From NCBI GenBank assembly GCA_015486775.1, contig WFRA01000338.1, forward strand, positions 1-7,193: 7,193 nucleotides of DNA. The letters are read 5' to 3'. Shown here piece after piece: positions 1 to 5,493 of this stretch; position 1 is the first letter of the stretch, and every line of letters begins with the position of its first letter. The notes below the pieces were generated by a model. The model saw only the letters and a list, made by a program, of their open reading frames with translations, had not been told where the DNA came from and did no database searches. The position numbers and the translations under genes were made by a program. This DNA comes from Kiritimatiellales bacterium (GTDB lineage: Bacteria; Verrucomicrobiota; Kiritimatiellia; Kiritimatiellales; Pontiellaceae).

Positions 1-144
1 GAACAGCGGGCCAATCATCAGCTCCGTCCCGGCGCAGTGCTCGCCGGCATACATGCCCACAAAAGCCTTCAGCCCGCGCGTTTTCGATTCGGGAACCGGC
101 TCGCGCTCGAACTCGCCATGCTTTTCCTGTTTTTCTTCCGCCAT
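1..144 (-). CDS. N-terminal fragment of a probable membrane transporter (NCS1-like purine/cytosine permease?), cut by the window edge
   Basis: An open frame starts at ATG (complement of 142-144) and runs off the left edge after 48 codons. It begins MAEEKQEKHGEFEREP, a highly charged cytosolic tail of about 24 residues, and continues into FVGMYAGEHCAGTELMIGPL, which looks like the start of a first membrane segment. A GGAG-like ribosome site (reading CGGAGA on the minus strand, about 148-153) precedes the ATG at normal spacing. The GMYAGEH-GTE-IGPLF pattern reminds me of nucleobase:cation symporter-like (NCS1) proteins in Planctomycetes and Verrucomicrobia, from memory only. It would then be a multi-pass inner-membrane solute transporter. 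It lies 54 bp downstream of the integrase on the same strand. Start and coding status are fairly clear; the family is tentative. Confidence 0.55.
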   Translation of the reverse strand, partial: MAEEKQEKHGEFEREPVPESKTRGLKAFVGMYAGEHCAGTELMIGPLF

Positions 145-152
145 GTTTTCTC

Positions 153-176
153 CGTATTTCGTACTGCGTATTTCGT
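153..176. repeat. Short direct repeat CGTATTTCGT x2
   Basis: The 10-bp word CGTATTTCGT occurs at 153-162 and again at 167-176, separated by ACTG (period 14 bp). It lies in the 54-bp gap between the integrase stop and the start of the transporter-like gene. It could be an operator for the transporter, part of a dispersed intergenic repeat, or chance. The sequence alone does not decide. Confidence 0.5.
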
Positions 177-198
177 TTATTTTTCCTTCTTCGGCCTC

Positions 199-1401
199 TC
201 ATCCCTCATCGTTGGCAGACCCATCGAGTTGCTCAAGGTTCGAGTGCGAATAGATCGCCGTCATCGCGGGCGAACCGTGGCCGACCAGCTCTTGCATGAC
301 CACTTGCGGCACCCCTTCGGCGGCGCACAAACTCACGAAGCTATGCCGCAAGGAGTGGAAACCCACCCGCGACACCGAGTTTTTCCGCTGTCCGGAAAGC
401 GAGTCCGCCGCCTCGTTGGTTTCGATCCCGCATTGATCCCGCAGGAATTTTGAAAACACCTTTGAAATGGCCGATGGGTCGCGCTCGTAGGTCTCGACCA
501 GCTTCGGAAACAGGTGTTTGCCCCGGCGGCTCCGGCGCAACTTGGCCAGCATGGGCGTAAGCATGGCATGGATCGGAACCACAACCTCCTTCCCCTTGCG
601 CTTCGTTTTGGATGGAACATGCCGGATTAGCCCCGCCTCCAGATCGACCTCATCCCAGCGCAGGCAAACACAATCTCCGAGCCGCATTCCCGTAAAGACT
701 CCCAAGGCCACCAAATAGCGCAAATCGCCCTTGGATTCGGAGAAGATCGTTTCCAGCTCCTTGACCGTGAAGCTCCGGCGGCTTTCGGTTGCCGAATCTC
801 GCAAGCGAATATCTTCAAAGGGATTCACCTCGATACTGGCCACCCGGCGCAGCACCTTGAACAGGCTCCGCAGAAACTTGGTATGCCCGTTGAAGGTTCG
901 CGGCGATATCCCAGACCCCCATAAATCAGCGGCATACTTTTCCGCATGGCTCGGGGTGACCTCGTGCAGGTATTCAATCCCCTCGCTTGCCATCCACCTT
1001 TCAAAGCGTCTCCATTGCCCCCTGTAGCCCTCCAGGGTTTTGGGTGCAGGGTTGCCCGTGTTCGGGTGTTGCACCCACGTCTCCCAAACATCGGAAACCG
1101 CCAGCTTTTCCCCGATACCCTGCATCAGCCGCCGGGCGAACCCTCGCCGCAAATCGCCTTGCTCGGCCTCCGGGCGGTGGCCAATGGCCTCTAGCAAATC
1201 ACGAAAGCAAATCTCTACATCCGCCCCGTCCTGGACAACATCCATCAGCCGCCGCATCTCGGCCAGCGCATCCGCCCTCCGCGTTTTGCGCGTGGAGCGC
1301 AGGTAGTCCTTCCCGCCCATCTGAAACCGGCAATAGTAGACCGCCGACAGCCGTTCTTGCCCATCGCGGCTTTTTAGCTTCCGTTTAAAAACCTGAGGCA
1401 T
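199..1401 (-). CDS. Tyrosine recombinase / phage-type integrase
   Basis: This 400-aa protein is a site-specific DNA recombinase (lambda-integrase superfamily) that cuts and rejoins DNA through a tyrosine nucleophile. All catalytic residues are visible: R240 in TGMRLGD, K265 in the beta-hairpin (HVPSKTKRKG), the H349-x2-R352 box in GFHSLRHS, H375 in LVGHGS, and the nucleophile Y384 in AIYSHSNLE. Residues 1-60 resemble an arm-binding or N-terminal integrase domain (YYCRF-GGKDYLRSTRKTRR), and about 100-200 form the SAM-like core-binding domain. I chose the ATG at 1401 because MPQVFKRK is a typical integrase N-terminus. The open frame extends 49 codons further up to 1548, but that part is Cys/Phe-rich and overlaps the likely promoter. 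The ribosome site is weak (AAAGAGAAA). The gene sits next to tRNA-Arg and points away from it, as in tRNA-integrated elements. Length and motifs look intact. Confidence 0.93.
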   Translation of the reverse strand: MPQVFKRKLKSRDGQERLSAVYYCRFQMGGKDYLRSTRKTRRADALAEMRRLMDVVQDGADVEICFRDLLEAIGHRPEAEQGDLRRGFARRLMQGIGEKLAVSDVWETWVQHPNTGNPAPKTLEGYRGQWRRFERWMASEGIEYLHEVTPSHAEKYAADLWGSGISPRTFNGHTKFLRSLFKVLRRVASIEVNPFEDIRLRDSATESRRSFTVKELETIFSESKGDLRYLVALGVFTGMRLGDCVCLRWDEVDLEAGLIRHVPSKTKRKGKEVVVPIHAMLTPMLAKLRRSRRGKHLFPKLVETYERDPSAISKVFSKFLRDQCGIETNEAADSLSGQRKNSVSRVGFHSLRHSFVSLCAAEGVPQVVMQELVGHGSPAMTAIYSHSNLEQLDGSANDEG

Positions 1402-1468
1402 GCCGTTTCTCTTTGGTTGGTTCAGGATGTTTCTACACCGTTCCAACGAAAACAAGCAAGGGGAAAAT

Positions 1469-1490
1469 GTATCACAAAACGTATCAAAAC
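1469..1490. promoter_or_regulatory. Imperfect tandem repeat in the integrase upstream region, possible operator
   Basis: Plus-strand words GTATCACAAAAC (1469-1480) and GTATCAAAAC (1481-1490) form a head-to-tail repeat, about 70-90 bp upstream of the chosen integrase start. AT-rich tandem words at this position could bind a regulator such as an excisionase-like protein, or the integrase itself. No convincing -35/-10 pair stands out. This is inference from position and repetition only. Confidence 0.3.
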
Positions 1491-1552
1491 AATTTTTGGC
1501 CGCTTTTTTACAGGAAATTCCAAGCCCGAAAACAACCGAATCCGCCATATCC

Positions 1553-1589
1553 GGACAAACAAAACCCCTGCAAACAAAGGGTTTGCAGG
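1553..1589 (-). terminator. Rho-independent terminator of the tRNA-Arg gene
   Basis: On the minus strand a perfect 9-bp stem, CCTGCAAAC / GTTTGCAGG (plus-strand arms 1581-1589 and 1567-1575, 5-nt loop), is followed by GGTTTTGTTTG. The hairpin begins 15 bases after the CCA end of the tRNA. Strong stem, short loop and T-rich tail fit an intrinsic terminator. It separates the tRNA transcript from the integrase gene, so the integrase must use its own promoter in the roughly 150 bp that remain. Confidence 0.75.
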
Positions 1590-1603
1590 AGGTTTAAAAG
1601 AAG

Positions 1604-1680
1604 TGGCGCACCCAGCAGGAGTCGAACCTGCAACCTCCTGATTCGTAGTCAGGTGCTCTATCCAATTGAGCTATGGGTGC
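1604..1680 (-). tRNA. tRNA-Arg, anticodon ACG, CCA encoded
   Basis: The minus strand folds as a full cloverleaf of 77 nt. It has acceptor stem GCACCCA/TGGGTGC, D-arm GCTC...GAGC with AATTGGAT loop, anticodon stem CCTGA/TCAGG with loop CTACGAA, five-base variable loop AGGTT, and T-arm GCAGG-TTCGACT-CCTGC. The discriminator is G and the 3' CCA is encoded (1604-1606). The anticodon ACG (plus-strand 1644-1646) assigns it to arginine CGN codons; in bacteria A34 of this tRNA is normally deaminated to inosine by TadA. It has its own promoter and terminator. The adjacent integrase suggests that its 3' half may serve as an attachment site. Confidence 0.97.
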
Positions 1681-1697
1681 GTCAAGAAAGTCGGGAA

Positions 1698-1724
1698 TGT
1701 ATAGAGAACCTCCCCAGCGGTCAA
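1698..1724 (-). promoter_or_regulatory. Predicted sigma70-type promoter for tRNA-Arg
   Basis: On the minus strand TTGACC (plus 1719-1724) and TATACA (plus 1698-1703) are separated by 15 bp. TATACA lies 17 bp before the first tRNA base. Both boxes are close to consensus, although the spacer is 1-2 bp shorter than ideal. Position directly upstream of a stable RNA gene supports the call. Confidence 0.6.
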
Positions 1725-1847
1725 CGGGAAAAACATAAAATTATCGACCGCAAAGATCGGCTGCGTAGCATGGCTCATAGTCTTGACCACTTGACCTCAC
1801 AACTCGAAAGTTTACTCGAAAATCGCTGTTCAATGTTCTCTCCAGAG

Positions 1848-1861
1848 CCCGGGTTGGGTGA
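1848..1861 (+). repeat. Left terminal inverted repeat of the IS
   Basis: CCCGGGTTGGGTGA matches the inverted right end at 3467-3480 in 11 of 14 positions, with the mismatches in the outermost bases and at one inner position. It lies 97 bp before the transposase start. The internal GGGTTGGG block is the conserved core. Confidence 0.6.
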
Positions 1862-1958
1862 CATGGGGGCAAAAAAAATGATTTCAATATTGACCCAGAG
1901 TGGACAATCTATCATAAGGTATCCTCGTATTGCAAAAGAAAGGGGCTATTAGGTCAAG

Positions 1959-3362
1959 ATGAAAAATAAAAAACGCAAAACACAGAAGATACGCAGAATC
2001 CACGCCCGCGAGCTGGTCATCGACAACCAACAGGGTACCAGCTTCGGCGGACTTTCCCTGGTTGAAAAAGCCGCCTCGCACCTGTCGGTTTGGAGCTTTG
2101 CCCAGAAGGTGCTTCCATCGCGTCTGGGAATCTACGACCGGCTGGCCATCGTCAAGGGAGCCGTCGCGGGCTTCCTGAGCGGATCGAGGGGGTCGGCGCT
2201 GCTCGATGCGGTGAGCCAGGACGATGCGCTGCTGCGCGACATGGGGATCGAAGGACTCCCCGGTGAGAAGGTTTTCTGCGAGGATCTTGGGCGGTTTGGC
2301 ACGGCGGATGTACTCGCCGCCCTCAATAAGACCACCGCCCACGCCGCCAAACGGGCGCTGATGAAAATCGAACCTGAAGATATCCAGATCGAACATGGCT
2401 TCATTCCTCTCTTTGGCGACGGAACCTTGCTGGAGGGTTCCCCGAATCGGGAAGGCACCAAGTATATCAAGGAAAAGGGAAGCGGTCTGATGTGGGGAAC
2501 GTGGATGTTCGGCCCCATGGTGGCGGGAGAGTACCTGTGTGCGGAAGGCGAAGGCGAGATCAGCGCACAGGGCTGCACACGCGACGATGTGCTCCGACAG
2601 GTGGTCGATCCGTTGGGCTGGCGTTCGCGCACCTTGGTCTTGATGGATTCGCTACACGGGGACGGACCGACGCTCGACTGGCTCGAAGAGGAGAGGCTCT
2701 ACGGCATTATTGGTGGAAACAAGCTCGCGGTTGTGAAGCAACGCCTTGAAGAGCTTCCCGACGCAGGCTGGCAGTGTGTTCCCGCCGAGAAGATGCAAAA
2801 AGGTTTTGTCGAGGAGCAGGTGTGCACCGTCTACATCCAATGCGAAGAGTGGAAGAAGAAACGGCGGCTGATCGGAAAGCGGTTCAAGCGCGACGGGGAG
2901 TTGATGTGGAACTACAGCGGCGTGTTCTGCAATGTTCCGCCCCTCCGGCTCGGATGCCTCGAGGAGACTCAAATGGACTACCAGCTCAAGACGTGGAAGC
3001 TCTACTCCTTGAAAATGGGCATGGAGGATCGTTTCAAGGATCTGCTGATCGATCTTTCGGGGCACCGGCCACCCTGCCAGAAACTCGAAAAGAATCGCGG
3101 GTACTACGCGCTTCTCTCACTGGCCCACAACCTCGCCCGCGCCGTGGATCTCATCGGTGGTGCCCAGCGGCGGAGGGAACTGCGCAAACGCGGGAAACGC
3201 ACGAACCAAAGAATGCGGATCGCCACCTTGCGCCGCCACCTGTTCGCCCTGCCGGGGTTCATTACCGTGCATGCGCGCAAGGCGAGGGTTCGGCTGGTTG
3301 GGGGCGGACGCGCCAATCTGGAATGGTTCGAGGAATATTGGGAGACGCTCGCGCGCTGCTAG
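1959..3362 (+). CDS. Transposase, DDE type (IS1380-like, IS4 superfamily)
   Basis: This 467-aa protein is expected to cut and join the IS ends using an RNase H-like DDE active site. D154 in FGDGTL is the likely first aspartate. D230 in LVLMDSLHGDG, followed by a GIIGGNK strand, is the second. E356 lies in a Y349-x2-K352-x3-E356 arrangement (YSLKMGMEDRFKDLL), matching the Y-(2)-R/K-(3)-E signature of the IS4 superfamily. After it, the segment up to YYALLSLAHNLARAV resembles the IS1380 C-terminal helices. Residues 1-18 are strongly basic and probably contact DNA. ATG at 1959 is preceded by only a weak ribosome site (TAGG), common for transposases. The frame is intact from start to stop, so the enzyme may be active. 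IS1380 versus another IS4-like group is not settled by eye. Confidence 0.85.
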   Translation: MKNKKRKTQKIRRIHARELVIDNQQGTSFGGLSLVEKAASHLSVWSFAQKVLPSRLGIYDRLAIVKGAVAGFLSGSRGSALLDAVSQDDALLRDMGIEGLPGEKVFCEDLGRFGTADVLAALNKTTAHAAKRALMKIEPEDIQIEHGFIPLFGDGTLLEGSPNREGTKYIKEKGSGLMWGTWMFGPMVAGEYLCAEGEGEISAQGCTRDDVLRQVVDPLGWRSRTLVLMDSLHGDGPTLDWLEEERLYGIIGGNKLAVVKQRLEELPDAGWQCVPAEKMQKGFVEEQVCTVYIQCEEWKKKRRLIGKRFKRDGELMWNYSGVFCNVPPLRLGCLEETQMDYQLKTWKLYSLKMGMEDRFKDLLIDLSGHRPPCQKLEKNRGYYALLSLAHNLARAVDLIGGAQRRRELRKRGKRTNQRMRIATLRRHLFALPGFITVHARKARVRLVGGGRANLEWFEEYWETLARC

Positions 3363-3395
3363 AGCGGGCGCAGTCCATAACTGGTGCCGAGTGGG

Positions 3396-3459
3396 CATGG
3401 CGGAGGCCATGGCGGCGCAGGGCTGTGTCCAGATGCGCGGCGGGAGGTGTTTTTCCCGC
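3396..3459. other. Two short hairpins in the IS 3' non-coding tail
   Basis: CATGGC-GGAG-GCCATG (3396-3411) is a perfect 6-bp stem with a four-base loop. GCGGGA (3440-3445) pairs with TCCCGC (3454-3459) across an eight-base loop containing a T run. They lie between the transposase stop and the right IS end. They could limit read-through in or out of the element, but neither has a classical T-tail after the stem. Confidence 0.4.
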
Positions 3460-3466
3460 GAAAACC

Positions 3467-3480
3467 TCGCCCAACCCTAG
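3467..3480 (-). repeat. Right terminal inverted repeat of the IS
   Basis: Read on the minus strand this is CTAGGGTTGGGCGA, the partner of the left end at 1848-1861. It lies 104 bp after the transposase stop codon. Confidence 0.6.
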
Positions 3481-3640
3481 AATGGAAGGTCTGCTTCCGT
3501 CCGGGAAACAACCGATTCCTCCGAATCTTGAAAAGAATGCAGACTGGTACTCGTTATGGGAGCATTTTTCGGCACCCGATTCGTCCGGCGGGCGGAAGTG
3601 GTAAGCGGTCTAGCAATTCCCAGTTTCTGTATGCTGAATA
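3481..3640. other. Unassigned intergenic stretch after the IS
   Basis: These 160 bp separate the IS from the operator region of the regulator gene. Frames here are short or are tails of shadow frames from the transposase. I recognise no gene remnant, RNA or repeat. It may be the original chromosomal flank of the IS insertion site. Confidence 0.5.
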
Positions 3641-3672
3641 CAACTATCAGACTTCCGAAAGTATGATAGTTG
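3641..3672. promoter_or_regulatory. Operator-like palindrome O1 upstream of the winged-helix regulator
   Basis: The 32 bp from CAACTATC (3641) to GATAGTTG (3672) form an inverted repeat in which 28 of 32 positions match the reverse complement, centred between 3656 and 3657. The core AGACTTCC-GAA-AGTATGATAGT (3649-3670) recurs in opposite orientation at 3703-3724. Such long symmetric sites are typical for dimeric winged-helix repressors, and the nearest gene encodes one. Autoregulation is the simplest inference. Confidence 0.65.
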
Positions 3673-3681
3673 AGGATTAAC

Positions 3682-3710
3682 TTGTACTGCTGGATGGGTT
3701 TTACTATCAT
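3682..3710 (+). promoter_or_regulatory. Predicted promoter of the regulator gene
   Basis: TTGTAC (3682-3687) and TATCAT (3705-3710) are spaced by 17 bp. The -10 box matches TATAAT at five of six positions; the -35 box is weak. The -10 lies inside the second operator copy and the whole promoter sits between the two copies, so a bound protein would block it. Transcription would start near 3717, giving a very short leader. Confidence 0.5.
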
Positions 3711-3724
3711 ACCTCTGGAAGTCT
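3703..3724. promoter_or_regulatory. Second operator copy O2, inverted relative to O1
   Basis: Read on the minus strand, this 22-bp element is AGACTTCC-AGA-GGTATGATAGT. It matches the O1 core at all but three or four positions, with identical internal spacing. The centres of the two 22-bp cores are 54 bp apart, about five helical turns, which would place both on nearly the same face of the DNA. O2 ends four bases before the AAGGAGG ribosome site of the regulator gene. Confidence 0.65.
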
Positions 3725-3738
3725 AATAAGGAGGTTGT

Positions 3739-4290
3739 ATGGACGGACTCAAACCTACTCTCTGGAGGACTTGCAGGGTACTCTCCAACACAAGTCGCTT
3801 GCAACTTTTGTGGCAGCTGTTCGAGGTGCGGGAAATGCCGATGGGGGCGCTGGCCAAGTCGATCGGACTGCGCGAGCCAAACGCGAGTAGCCATCTACGG
3901 GCACTGAACGCAAGAGGGCTGATATCTGCTGAAAGACGTGGAGTCTATGTATTTTACCGGGCAGTTCCAAATCCAAATGTCGAACAGGCTTCCGTTTTGC
4001 TGGGCAAACTCAAGCAATGCCACGAAAATGCGGAGCCGTTTGCAAAAGTGGTTCGTTTAGCAACGGCCTTTACGCATCCAAGGCGCATAGATATTGTCCG
4101 CACCTTGGCGGAAGCTGATGCAGGTTGGGCAGTGCTTTCTGTCAAAACGCAGATTTCGCCACAGTCGCTGTATCGCCATGTGCGGAAGCTGACTGACAGG
4201 GGGTTTGCAGAAAGCGTGGATGGCTTGGTGCGCCTGACTACACCGACCCACCCTTTAGCGGTGGCGTTGCTCCAAGCAGCACTCGCTTGA
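3739..4290 (+). CDS. Tandem winged-helix (double ArsR-like) transcriptional regulator
   Basis: This 183-aa protein is a predicted DNA-binding regulator. Residues about 9-75 form an ArsR-type winged helix: LSNTSRLQLLWQLFE leads into LAKSIGL, a recognition helix around EPNASSHLRALNARGLI (46-62), and a wing ending YVFYRA (70-75). Residues about 104-167 look like a second winged helix: FTHPRRIDIVRTLAEA, then helix-turn-helix SPQSLYRHVRKLTDRGF (140-156) and a short wing. A usual ArsR protein is about 100 aa with one such domain. The Cys pairs of metal-sensing ArsR proteins are absent (only C12 and C94), so a metal ligand is unlikely. A strong AAGGAGG site (3728-3734) lies four bases before the ATG. 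Two operator-like elements flank its promoter, implying autoregulation. Its other targets and inducer are unknown; the downstream sugar-acid genes are candidates by position. Confidence 0.8.
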   Translation: MDGLKPTLWRTCRVLSNTSRLQLLWQLFEVREMPMGALAKSIGLREPNASSHLRALNARGLISAERRGVYVFYRAVPNPNVEQASVLLGKLKQCHENAEPFAKVVRLATAFTHPRRIDIVRTLAEADAGWAVLSVKTQISPQSLYRHVRKLTDRGFAESVDGLVRLTTPTHPLAVALLQAALA

Positions 4291-4315
4291 TTCCACCATT
4301 AATTCCCGAAAAAGG

Positions 4316-4345
4316 TTGATCGACACCGCAAAAAGTGACTATATG
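4316..4345 (+). promoter_or_regulatory. Predicted promoter of the SDR-aldolase gene group
   Basis: TTGATC (4316-4321) and TATATG (4340-4345) are spaced by 18 bp; each matches the sigma70 consensus at four of six positions. They lie in the 95-bp gap between the regulator gene and the SDR gene. A palindrome at 4335-4350 overlaps the -10 box. Confidence 0.4.
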
Positions 4346-4350
4346 GTTAC
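4335..4350. promoter_or_regulatory. Operator-like palindrome GTGACTATATGGTTAC
   Basis: Twelve of 16 positions match the reverse complement, giving a GTnAC-nATATn-GTnAC pattern. It covers the predicted -10 box of the SDR gene. It differs from the O1/O2 elements upstream of the ArsR-like gene, so a different regulator (GntR-like sites have a comparable layout) may act here. Confidence 0.4.
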
Positions 4351-4385
4351 ATTTAGGTAGCAATATGAAACTGGAGAAGAGATAG

Positions 4386-5411
4386 ATGAAGAAATATCCC
4401 GAGACAATCAATACGGTTGAAGAACTAAACGAGGTACTGAGTCGGCCCAGCGAGGAGCTGGTCGAATTTATGCGCGAACTCGATGGCGACATCATGATTC
4501 TGGGGGCTGGCGGCAAAGTGGGTCCCTCCCTGGCTCGCCGGGCAAAAAGGGCGGTCGATGCCGCCGGAGTCGAAAAAGATATTATCGCCGTGGATCTTGC
4601 GCCGCTGCCCGAACTTGAAGCACTGGGGATCAAGACGATCGCCTGTGATATGCTGAAACTGGACGAAGTCGGAAAGCTACCGAAGGTAAAGAACATTGTC
4701 TATATGGTGGGCCGCAAGTTTGGTTCGACCGGTAGCGAGCATCTGACCTGGGGGATCAATGTGATCGTGGCCTACCATGTGGCTCGTACGTTCACGGATT
4801 CAAACATCGTCGCGTTTTCGACCGGCTGTGTCTATCCCGTGATGGATATCTATACCGGCGGAGCCACCGAGCAGACGCCCACCGGCCCCATCGGCGAATA
4901 CGCCATGTCCAGCCTAGGCCGCGAGCGCATGTTCGATTTCTTCAGCCAAACCGCCGGGCAGAAGGTTTTGCAACTGCGCCTGAACTATTCCCTCGAACTG
5001 CGCTACGGCGTACTGGTAGATGTGGCGACAAAGGTGTTCAATGATCGACCGGTGGATGTGACCACCGGTTTCGCCAACGGAATCTGGCAGGGCGATGCTT
5101 GCGATCAAGTGTTGCGCTGTCTCGGCCATACCGCCAGCCCGGCCGCCATCATGAATATCACCGGTCCAGAAATCTTCTCCATCCGGCAGGTCGCCGGGGA
5201 GTTCGGTAGACGTTTCGGCAAAGAGCCGATCATTGAAGGCGAAGAGAACGGTAAGGGTTATCTCAGCAATGCCGCAAAGGCCAACGCTCTGTTCGGCAAC
5301 CCGGAGGTTCCGCTTGGCCAGGTTATCGACTGGATTGCCCATTGGATTAGCATTGGCGGCGAGAACAGCGGCAAGGAAACCCATTTTGAAACCCAGAACG
5401 GAAAATACTAG
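4386..5411 (+). CDS. NAD-dependent epimerase/dehydratase family protein (extended SDR), function unknown
   Basis: This 341-aa protein has a Rossmann fold after an N-terminal helical extension of about 34 residues. The nucleotide-binding motif ILGAGGKVG has glycines at 40, 43 and 46; D70 in IIAVDLAP may bind the ribose of NAD. The active-site region shows FSTGCVYP (S145, T146) and EYAMSSLGRERM with Y172. The lysine expected four residues after the tyrosine is Ser176 here. I recall a family in Planctomycetes, Verrucomicrobia and Lentisphaerae with the same Y-A-x-S-x-L-G-R-E pattern, so this is probably a family trait rather than damage. A GGAG site at 4373-4376 supports the ATG at 4386. The downstream kinase remnant and KDPG aldolase suggest a role in sugar-acid catabolism, for example uronate or aldonate oxidation or dehydration; the substrate cannot be read from sequence. 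Confidence 0.88.
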   Translation: MKKYPETINTVEELNEVLSRPSEELVEFMRELDGDIMILGAGGKVGPSLARRAKRAVDAAGVEKDIIAVDLAPLPELEALGIKTIACDMLKLDEVGKLPKVKNIVYMVGRKFGSTGSEHLTWGINVIVAYHVARTFTDSNIVAFSTGCVYPVMDIYTGGATEQTPTGPIGEYAMSSLGRERMFDFFSQTAGQKVLQLRLNYSLELRYGVLVDVATKVFNDRPVDVTTGFANGIWQGDACDQVLRCLGHTASPAAIMNITGPEIFSIRQVAGEFGRRFGKEPIIEGEENGKGYLSNAAKANALFGNPEVPLGQVIDWIAHWISIGGENSGKETHFETQNGKY

Positions 5412-5444
5412 CCGCTTGTGGTTCGACCGTCCGGATAAATTCAT

Positions 5445-5459
5445 ACCATTTAGAATGGT
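5445..5459. other. Small hairpin ACCATT-TAG-AATGGT
   Basis: A perfect 6-bp inverted repeat with a three-base loop lies 34 bp after the SDR stop and is followed on the plus strand by TTATCTT. The stem is too short and AT-rich for a convincing terminator. It may be a weak attenuator, a protein site or chance. Confidence 0.3.
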
Positions 5460-5493
5460 TTATCTTGCAAGTTGACGAAAGGGACGGAAGACC

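Larger units (their letters stand above)
1848..3480 (+). mobile_element. Insertion sequence, probably IS1380 family, about 1.63 kb
   Basis: A single DDE transposase gene is bracketed by imperfect inverted ends. The left end reads CCCGGGTTGGGTGA (1848-1861). The right end, read inward on the other strand, is CTAGGGTTGGGCGA (3480-3467). Both share GGGTTGGG followed by GA. Total length and one long transposase ORF fit IS1380-like elements. I see no target-site duplication: the bases outside are AGAG on the left and AATG on the right. Exact ends are therefore uncertain by a few bases, or one flank has rearranged after insertion. The left end is about 170 bp upstream of the tRNA-Arg gene, and no interrupted gene is recognisable in the flanks. 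Confidence 0.7.

Noticed and set aside
1402..1548. N-terminal extension of the integrase frame by 49 codons to an ATG at 1548
   Set aside because: The extension is Cys/Phe-rich and unlike integrase N-termini, lies in the likely promoter region between the tRNA terminator and the gene, and includes a tandem repeat. The MPQVFKRK start is more typical.
1782..1821. Short direct repeats CTTGACC x2 and ACTCGAAA x2 left of the IS
   Set aside because: They are 7-8 bp long, in AT-rich spacer sequence, with no linked promoter or gene; chance is sufficient.
1413..1952. 179-codon plus-strand frame across the tRNA gene and the IS left end
   Set aside because: It passes through the antisense of the tRNA and the IS terminal repeat, has no ribosome site and no family resemblance.
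2774..3604. 276-codon plus-strand frame overlapping the transposase and running past the IS end
   Set aside because: It is read in another frame of the transposase gene and is rich in Arg, Ala and Gly from GC-biased wobble positions. It has no recognisable motif and crosses the IS boundary.
4914..5444. 176-codon minus-strand frame opposite the SDR gene
   Set aside because: Antisense shadow of a conserved Rossmann-fold gene; no ribosome site or family motif.
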